Source: Candidatus Omnitrophota bacterium (lineage in GTDB: Bacteria > Omnitrophota > Gorgyraeia > Zapsychrales > Zapsychraceae). From it: a stretch of DNA of 27,635 bases. The notes beneath the pieces were generated by a model that was not told where the DNA came from, ran no database searches, and saw only the letters and a list, made by a program, of their open reading frames with translations. This document shows positions 22,256 to 27,635 of this stretch, piece by piece. The stretch spans positions 1 through 27,635 of the forward strand of contig JACKFL010000015.1 in assembly GCA_020632495.1 (NCBI GenBank), read 5' to 3'. A program made the translations under genes and the position numbers. Position 1 is the first letter of the stretch, and every line of letters starts with the position of its first letter.

Positions 22256-22912
22256 TCATTCGTAACTGGGTGTATCGCCGATGATCTCCCAACCGCGTTC
22301 CATGGCGATCTTTTTCAATCTTGCTTCAGGGTAAACCGCCACAGGACGATCAGCATGCTCCAGCAAAGGGACATCCAGAATCGTGTCGCCGTACGCCACA
22401 TCCACACGCTCCACGCCGAGACGGGTAAGTACCTGCTCGATCTTCTTCTCATCCGCCACCAGACCGCCAACCATTCGTAACCGTCCGTCGACGATCTCAA
22501 CGGGCGTACCGATGGTCTCCGCGCCGATGCGCTTTGCGAACGGCTCGATGAACGGTTCCACCACGCTGCTGGCAATGTAGACATTGGCACCGTCTTCGCG
22601 ATGCTTGACAAGACGCGCCACCACATCCTCGCGGCGTTTCTTCCAAAGGTCATGTTCCACCACCCACTCCGAAGCGTGCATCACATTCTCGGGCGTGGCA
22701 TCCTTGATATAAGCAAGGCTGTCGATCATCAGCTTTTGACCCCACTTCTGCCAATCGATAACTCCCCTTTTCGCAAGGACATACGAAGGCGCAATGGACG
22801 TCATATACCAATTGGCGCGCAATTTGCTTTGATTATGCTTGACCCAATCCACCAGTCCAAGGAAAGGCGAGCCGGTGGTAAGCGTTCCCATCATGTCTGA
22901 AACAACGATCAT
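22256..22912 (-). CDS. HAD-superfamily (SerB-like) protein with altered motif I
   Basis: A 218-residue HAD-IB type protein. The nucleophile Asp6 is present in VVSDMMGTLTTG, but the second Asp of the standard DxDGT, the general acid/base, is Met8. The other motifs are intact: IASS (Ser115), Lys156/157 in ADEKKIEQV, and YGDTILD (Asp176, Asp180). The family hydrolyses phosphoserine and related phosphate esters; with Met8 normal phosphatase turnover is doubtful, so it may act as a weak or specialised enzyme. AGGAG precedes the ATG. It lies between the sulfatase and budA. Confidence 0.82.
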   Translation of the reverse strand: MIVVSDMMGTLTTGSPFLGLVDWVKHNQSKLRANWYMTSIAPSYVLAKRGVIDWQKWGQKLMIDSLAYIKDATPENVMHASEWVVEHDLWKKRREDVVARLVKHREDGANVYIASSVVEPFIEPFAKRIGAETIGTPVEIVDGRLRMVGGLVADEKKIEQVLTRLGVERVDVAYGDTILDVPLLEHADRPVAVYPEARLKKIAMERGWEIIGDTPSYE

Positions 22913-22941
22913 ATAAGCTCCTATTCAATACGTCTAAGCGC

Positions 22942-24480
22942 TCAAGGCGAGGTGTAACTTATCTCGATCTGGAGGTCTTCTTCCAATCTCTGACATTCCG
23001 AACCGACGCAATATTTCAGGCTTTCCAGTTTTGTATGCAGCGTGTCGAGCGTTTCAGGGCTTAGTTTGTAAGCCAGATTCTCCAACTCATACGGGTCGGC
23101 TTTAAGGTCATAGAACTCAAGTTCGCCATTGGCATATTCCACATAGATGTAATTCTCGCCGCGGATGCCGCGAAACGCGCCGCCCTCCACACCGACGAGC
23201 GTGTTATCCGTCTCAGGGTCTTTGATAAGCGGCGAGTCATTCGGGAGCGAGATACTCTGCACAGAGTTGAAGGCGTCTTCAATTTCATAACCGAATTCGA
23301 CCAATAGTCCATTCCGCCATGTAACGTCCTGCCCCAGCAGACATGGCAGGAAGGAACGCCCGTCCACGAAATCGGGAGTCCCAACGCTGACAATGTCCGC
23401 AATGGTGGGAGCGAGATCAATATTGGCGGTGATCTGCGAAATTTTTGTACCGGGAACGATGCCGGGTCCACGAACCATCATCGGCACACGGATATCTTCC
23501 TCGTAGGCTGTCCCCTTGCCTGAGGGAATCTTGTGTTCGCCAAGATGGAATCCATTATCGGAAACGAAGAAGATGTAGGTATTATCCAATTGACCATTCT
23601 GCTCAAGCGAGTGGACTACATCCGCCGTCAACTCATCCGCAGACTGGATCGAACTGACGCGGGCGCGGAAAAGTGCATTGGCGTCGTTCTCGTCGAAATC
23701 ATCGCCGGTCTCGGTCAAAGCACGGATAATCTGCGGCTTATCGCTCAAGTCTTCTTCGCCGAACGAAGGTCCCTTCGGATAGATCAGGTCGTTGTATAAA
23801 TTCTCATGGCGTGGAGCAGCCGTCGCCGGGCCGTGAGGCGAGTACACCGAAATGAAAAGGAAGAAGGGCGCACCGGCGTCAACGCTGTCGTCGATGAACT
23901 TCAGCGATTTATCCCGAATCACATCCGTGCTGTAATCTTCGGGCGCATCGCCATAATCGACCAGCGTTCCGTTCTCGTTCATGGTGTAGTTATAGAACAT
24001 ATCGCCTTCGTAATCGGTGCCGAGGAAGGCGCCCCAATCCGTCCAATTGGGTGGGACGTAATTCCTGCCCGCGTTGACGGGATAGTTGTTGAGATATTTG
24101 CCGTATAGCGCAGTGCGATAGCCCGCATCCTGCAGCCAGACATTCAACGTATTTTCTTCTTCCTTCAATTTAAAAAATCGCGCAAACCCGGGAGAGTTCT
24201 CAAGGATGTCGGTGTTATGCGAATATTGTCCGCGCAAGGTGGATGAGCGCGACGGGCAGCACAAAGGCGTGGGCGTGAAATAATTACTGAAGACAGCCCC
24301 CTGATCGCCGATCAGCCGGTTGGCGTTTTCCACGTAGGGAATCATGGAGTTGTCCATGTCATCGGTAAGAATGATGATGATATTGGGCGAATCTTTGAAT
24401 AGACGCGTGCCTTTGACGGTATATAAAGCGCCTGCCAGCAAGGCAAGCACGATGACTACAATGACGATCTTTTTTCGCAT
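22942..24480 (-). CDS. Membrane-anchored sulfatase, N-acetylglucosamine-6-sulfatase-like
   Basis: A 512-residue protein with an N-terminal helix (about 4-22) serving as an export signal or anchor. The metal residues Asp40-Asp41 (ILTDDMDN) and the formylglycine site LCCPSRSSTL (Cys74, CxPSR) are intact, so it should be active once modified. Several segments recall animal GNS: GKYLNNYP, MFYNYTMNENG, EDYSTDVI, PFFLFISVYSPHGPATAAP, and a Cys pair near the end (YCVGSEC). It probably removes sulfate esters from glycans outside the cell. The formylglycine-generating enzyme is not in this window. GGAGAG precedes the ATG at 24480. It is the second gene of the leftward SDR-to-budA set. Confidence 0.87.
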   Translation of the reverse strand: MRKKIVIVVIVLALLAGALYTVKGTRLFKDSPNIIIILTDDMDNSMIPYVENANRLIGDQGAVFSNYFTPTPLCCPSRSSTLRGQYSHNTDILENSPGFARFFKLKEEENTLNVWLQDAGYRTALYGKYLNNYPVNAGRNYVPPNWTDWGAFLGTDYEGDMFYNYTMNENGTLVDYGDAPEDYSTDVIRDKSLKFIDDSVDAGAPFFLFISVYSPHGPATAAPRHENLYNDLIYPKGPSFGEEDLSDKPQIIRALTETGDDFDENDANALFRARVSSIQSADELTADVVHSLEQNGQLDNTYIFFVSDNGFHLGEHKIPSGKGTAYEEDIRVPMMVRGPGIVPGTKISQITANIDLAPTIADIVSVGTPDFVDGRSFLPCLLGQDVTWRNGLLVEFGYEIEDAFNSVQSISLPNDSPLIKDPETDNTLVGVEGGAFRGIRGENYIYVEYANGELEFYDLKADPYELENLAYKLSPETLDTLHTKLESLKYCVGSECQRLEEDLQIEISYTSP

Positions 24481-24545
24481 TTCTCTCCAATCACTTCTGA
24501 TGGCAGCCGTCAATCAGGCGGCAGCCAAAAATCTCAAGCAGTATA

Positions 24546-25319
24546 TCACTGCGCTGTATTACCCCCATCCACCAGCAATAGATGACCCGTCACATAAGAC
24601 GACTCATCCGAAGCCAGGAACAGAACCGCGTTTGCGATCTCTTCAGGTTTGCCAAAACGTCCCATTGGAATAAATTCGCTCGCCTCTTTAATCGCCTGTT
24701 CAAGGGTCACCGGATCGGAGTCTTCGAAATAGCCTTTCTCCATCCAACGATCCACGAAGGTATCGCCGGGGCAAACCGCGTTCACCCGAATACCGTCCCT
24801 CGCATGATCCATCGCCATTGCCTTGGTCATCAATCCCACCGCGCCCTTGCTCACGATATAAGGCAGCGCGTCCTTGCTTGCCACCACAGACCAGTCCGAG
24901 CCGTTGTTCACGATCACACCCTTCCCCTGCTTTTTCATATGCGGCAAAACCAACTTGCTCATCCGCCACACCGCCGTGATATTGATATCCATCGTCGACT
25001 GCCACACTTCGTCAGTCGTCGTCTCCGCCGTTCCCTTGGTGACGATGCCAGCGTTGTTGAACAAAATATCGATGTGACCGAATTCCTTAATGGCGATGTC
25101 AACGACTCTCTGACAGTCTTCCACCTTTGAGTGATCCGCCTCTACAAAAACGCATCGGACTCCCTTTGAGCTGCATTCCGCTTCGACGGCTTTCCCCAAG
25201 CTGACGCGCCGCCCCGTAATGACCAGATCCGCGCCCTCTTCGGCAAACCGCAGCGCCGTCGCCTTGCCGATCCCAGACGTCCCGCCGGTGATGATGGCTG
25301 TTTTACCCTTGAGTTTCAT
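24546..25319 (-). CDS. Classical short-chain dehydrogenase/reductase
   Basis: A 257-residue enzyme with the classical SDR features: TGGTSGIG (11-18), NNAG (88-91), catalytic Ser141, Tyr154 and Lys158 (YIVSK), and the C-terminal GHLLLVDGG. Arg37-Arg38 after the second strand (TGRR) favours NADP(H). The substrate cannot be told. The ATG at 25319 has GAGAGG 5-6 nt upstream; a start at 25376 would add 19 residues unlike SDR N-termini. It is divergent from mutS2 and heads the leftward cluster with the sulfatase, HAD and budA genes; a joint pathway is not evident. Confidence 0.88.
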   Translation of the reverse strand: MKLKGKTAIITGGTSGIGKATALRFAEEGADLVITGRRVSLGKAVEAECSSKGVRCVFVEADHSKVEDCQRVVDIAIKEFGHIDILFNNAGIVTKGTAETTTDEVWQSTMDINITAVWRMSKLVLPHMKKQGKGVIVNNGSDWSVVASKDALPYIVSKGAVGLMTKAMAMDHARDGIRVNAVCPGDTFVDRWMEKGYFEDSDPVTLEQAIKEASEFIPMGRFGKPEEIANAVLFLASDESSYVTGHLLLVDGGNTAQ

Positions 25320-25399
25320 AACAACCTCTCCCAATTTAAAAACTGACCACTGACGGTTGAGTATGAAAGCGTTCAACTGTCAGCAGGGTCTGTTGCAAG

Positions 25400-25405
25400 T
25401 ATAAT
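25400..25405 (+). promoter_or_regulatory. -10 element for mutS2 (leaderless)
   Basis: A consensus TATAAT is followed by exactly 7 nt (CCTCATT) and the ATG at 25413. No Shine-Dalgarno is present. Read on the other strand the same bases give TATACT-like sequence, so it may also serve the divergent SDR gene. Confidence 0.6.
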
Positions 25406-25412
25406 CCTCATT

Positions 25413-27635
25413 ATGGACAGCAAGACTCTCAACGTACTCGAATACCCCAAGATCCTCGATAAACTCGCAGGCTTCTGCGATTTTTCCGCTTCGATGGCAT
25501 TGGCTCGCCAACTTGATCCGACGGACTCTTACGACCTCGCCGTCTCCCGTCTCGCGGAGACGACCGAGGCGCGCAAGCTATTATCCATTCAGGATGTGAG
25601 CATCGGCGCGGCGCACGACATCCGCCCGGCAGCGGACCTCGCCGCCCGCAGCGGAGTCCTCGACCCGCAGGCGCTTCTGGACGTGAAATCCACGCTGATC
25701 GCCAGCCGTGAGTTAAAGAAAACCTTCGAGAAAAAAGAGGACGAATATCCGCGCCTATGCTTGATCGCGGAAGGATTGCCCGAAACGTTCGGCATCGTGG
25801 ATGCCATCTCACGCGTCCTCTCGGAACGGGGCGAGGTTTTGGATTCGGCTTCGGTAAAACTCGCAGACATCCGCCGCAACCTCCGCGTCGCGCATGACCG
25901 GTTGATGAGTCGCCTGCAAAAATATGTGACCGACTCAAAGACCTCGTCCATGCTGCAAGAATCCATCATCACGCAGCGTGACGGGCGTTATGTGATTCCA
26001 CTGCGGTCTGAGTTCAAAGGCAAGATCAAAGCGGTCATCCACGACCAATCCTCCAGCGGCGCGACGCTCTTCGTCGAACCGCTGCCCATTGTGGAAGCCA
26101 ACAACGCAATCCGCGAATTGCAGCTTGCCGAACGCGACGAAGAACGCCGCATCCTCGCGGAAGTTTCTGCTGTGGTCGGTGAACACGCCAGCGAGTTGAA
26201 ATACGGTGTGGAAAATCTCGCCGTGCTGGATCTCGCGTTTGCAAAAGCAAAATACGGCGAAGAGTTGAAAGCCAGTGAGCCGGTGATTCATGAGTTGAAA
26301 GTTCAAAGGTCAAGGTCAAAGGAAGCCCAACCTGCAACCTCCAACCTTCCAACCTTGAAGTTGATCCAAGCCCGCCACCCGCTGCTCGACTCAAACTTGG
26401 TCGTGCCCATTGACGTGGACCCGCGCGAAGGGACGCGTGCCATTGTCATCACCGGACCGAATACCGGCGGAAAGACTGTCTCTCTGAAAACTGTCGGTTT
26501 GCTGGTAATGATGGCGCAAAGCGGACTTCACATTCCGGCGCAAAGCGGCTCGGAACTGCCGTTCTTCAAATCGGTGTATGCTGATATCGGCGATGAGCAA
26601 TCCATCGAACAGTCGCTTTCCACGTTCAGCGGACATATCACCAACATCATCCGCATCTTGAAGCAGATCGATAACCATTCACTGGTCATCTTTGACGAAC
26701 TTGGCTCCGGCACGGACCCGCAGGAAGGCGCGGCAATCGCGCGCGCAATTCTGAGTCATTTGCTCGATGTCGGTGTGATGACGCTCGTTGCGACACATTA
26801 CCCTGAATTGAAGACCTTCGCTCATTCGACGGAGGGCGTGGTCAATGCTTCATTGGAATTTGACATCAAGACGCTTCGCCCTACCTACAAGTTGACCATC
26901 GGTCTCCCTGGCAGGTCCAACGCCTTAGCCATCGCCCAGAAGCTGGGACTTCCGCAACCGATCATCGAATCGGCAAAAGCGGAGATCAATCCGCTTGACC
27001 TGCGTGCAGACAAACTACTCGATGACATCCGCAAGGAACGCAACCGAACTTCACGCGAACGCGAGAAGCTGGAGAAACAGCGCAACCGTCTCGAAGCGCA
27101 AAACCTCGAATTGGAAAAACGCCTTGAGAAAATAGAGGACGAACGCCGTGAGACCATCGCCAAAGCCCGCGCCGAAGGTGAATTGGAAGTTGCCGTCCTC
27201 AAGCGCAATATCGACTCGTTGAAGTCACAATTGAAGAAAGCCAGCCAACCGCTGACAGCCATCCGCGCCATCGAAGAGAAGATGGAAAAGATGGAGGAGA
27301 AGGTCGAAGCGCCGGTTGAAAGGAAGAGTGAGCAGTCTTCAGTATCCAGTAATCAGTCTGTGAAGTTGGGCGAGAAGGTCACCGTCAGCACGTTGAATGC
27401 TGAAGGTGTAGTGACAGCTTTGGGTGAGTCTGATGCGGAAGTCCAGATCGGGACGATCCGCGTGCGGGCGAAGATGTCCGATTTGATCCGAAAGTCGCAG
27501 GAAGTTCAAGAGACAAACGGCGAGAAGAAACCTGCAAAGAAAGGCGCTTCATCATCGCGCTCATCGCTGCCGGCTGCTTCCTCGCCCGGCATGGAAGTGG
27601 ACCTGCGCGGGCTGATGGCGGAAGATGCGCTCGAT
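25413..27635 (+). CDS. mutS2: MutS2 with in-frame repeat insertions, C-terminus cut by the window
   Basis: 741 codons are visible, open to the right edge. The order is that of MutS2: an N-terminal region (DSKTLNVLEYPKILDKLAGF), a core with QRDGRYVIPLRSEFKGKIKA and DQSSSGATLFVEP, the Walker A GPNTGGKT (348-355), TLSFSGH-like STFSGHITNI, DELGSGTDPQEGAA, ATHYPELK, a long coiled coil (about 520-630), a KOW-like domain (about 653-695) and the first residues of Smr (MEVDLRGLMAEDALD). MutS2 suppresses recombination or rescues collided ribosomes. Codons about 294-315 and 640-650 derive from dispersed repeats (KVQRSRSKEAQPATSNLPT and SEQSSVSSNQS). The start fits the TATAAT 7 nt upstream. Confidence 0.93.
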   Translation, partial: MDSKTLNVLEYPKILDKLAGFCDFSASMALARQLDPTDSYDLAVSRLAETTEARKLLSIQDVSIGAAHDIRPAADLAARSGVLDPQALLDVKSTLIASRELKKTFEKKEDEYPRLCLIAEGLPETFGIVDAISRVLSERGEVLDSASVKLADIRRNLRVAHDRLMSRLQKYVTDSKTSSMLQESIITQRDGRYVIPLRSEFKGKIKAVIHDQSSSGATLFVEPLPIVEANNAIRELQLAERDEERRILAEVSAVVGEHASELKYGVENLAVLDLAFAKAKYGEELKASEPVIHELKVQRSRSKEAQPATSNLPTLKLIQARHPLLDSNLVVPIDVDPREGTRAIVITGPNTGGKTVSLKTVGLLVMMAQSGLHIPAQSGSELPFFKSVYADIGDEQSIEQSLSTFSGHITNIIRILKQIDNHSLVIFDELGSGTDPQEGAAIARAILSHLLDVGVMTLVATHYPELKTFAHSTEGVVNASLEFDIKTLRPTYKLTIGLPGRSNALAIAQKLGLPQPIIESAKAEINPLDLRADKLLDDIRKERNRTSREREKLEKQRNRLEAQNLELEKRLEKIEDERRETIAKARAEGELEVAVLKRNIDSLKSQLKKASQPLTAIRAIEEKMEKMEEKVEAPVERKSEQSSVSSNQSVKLGEKVTVSTLNAEGVVTALGESDAEVQIGTIRVRAKMSDLIRKSQEVQETNGEKKPAKKGASSSRSSLPAASSPGMEVDLRGLMAEDALD
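26294..26356. repeat. GTTGAAAGTT/CCTGCAACCT repeat inside mutS2
   Basis: The segment opens with GTTGAAAGTT and holds GGTCAAGGTCAAAGG, CCTGCAACCT and CCAACCTTCCAACC. The first and third strings are exact matches to the element at 13095-13160. It lies between the ATPase-flanking helices and the conserved LIQARHPLL, a spot where other MutS2 proteins have a short linker. Confidence 0.65.
27330..27360. repeat. CAGTAATCAGT repeat inside mutS2
   Basis: GAGCAGTCTTCAG followed by CCAGTAATCAGTCTG encodes a Ser/Gln-rich stretch between the coiled coil and the KOW domain. The 11-mer CAGTAATCAGT (27347-27357) is exact to the copy at 280-290. Confidence 0.6.

Overview
The window looks like a chromosomal stretch of a Chloroflexota bacterium, probably class Anaerolineae. 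This placement is inferred from gene style, a TAT signal with a built-in lipobox, lipoprotein thioredoxins, SD-less genes with a -10 box touching the start codon, and many short dispersed repeats; there is no rRNA here to settle it. Coding density is high, GC is moderate (mid-50s % by eye), and I see no tRNA, rRNA, CRISPR array, phage or transposase gene.

Layout. 1-4953: a truncated plsY-like gene and an SDR/DUF2867 oxidoreductase on the minus strand, then a divergent comEC-like gene overlapping a peptidase S51 (cyanophycinase-like) gene. 5099-10984: an extracytoplasmic redox island. A Met-rich thioredoxin lipoprotein and CcdA run leftward; an OmpR-type regulator, a four-helix histidine kinase, a second thioredoxin lipoprotein, MsrP and MsrQ run rightward. 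11026-12227: a small membrane protein and a divergent, membrane-anchored DsbA-like protein. 12421-16403: nucleotide metabolism, with a dCK/dAK-like kinase, pyrB with a COG3323 protein, and a dGK-like kinase followed by a nucleotidyltransferase. 16490-20473: cell-surface genes (two GT4 glycosyltransferases, an NTF2-like protein, a GT-C-like membrane protein). 20465-21366: a PH-like and a SHOCT membrane protein. 21475-25319: a leftward cluster of SDR, GNS-like sulfatase, HAD protein and acetolactate decarboxylase. 25413 to the end: mutS2, cut by the window edge inside its Smr domain.

The redox island is the most coherent system. CcdA would carry electrons across the membrane to lipid-anchored thioredoxins, while MsrQ feeds MsrP for repair of oxidised methionine outside the cell. 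The neighbouring two-component pair parallels E. coli HprSR (YedVW) beside msrPQ. The two thioredoxin promoters each carry CGTAAG ending exactly 10 nt before the -10 box, which suggests common control by the local regulator.

Two window-wide patterns also stand out. Six genes, all first in their transcription unit, have a TANNAT-type -10 box ending 7 or 9 nt before the ATG and no Shine-Dalgarno, as expected of leaderless mRNAs, while operon-internal genes mostly carry GGAG-type sites. Several families of short repeats occupy intergenic space and have also entered two coding regions in frame (mutS2 and the second glycosyltransferase).
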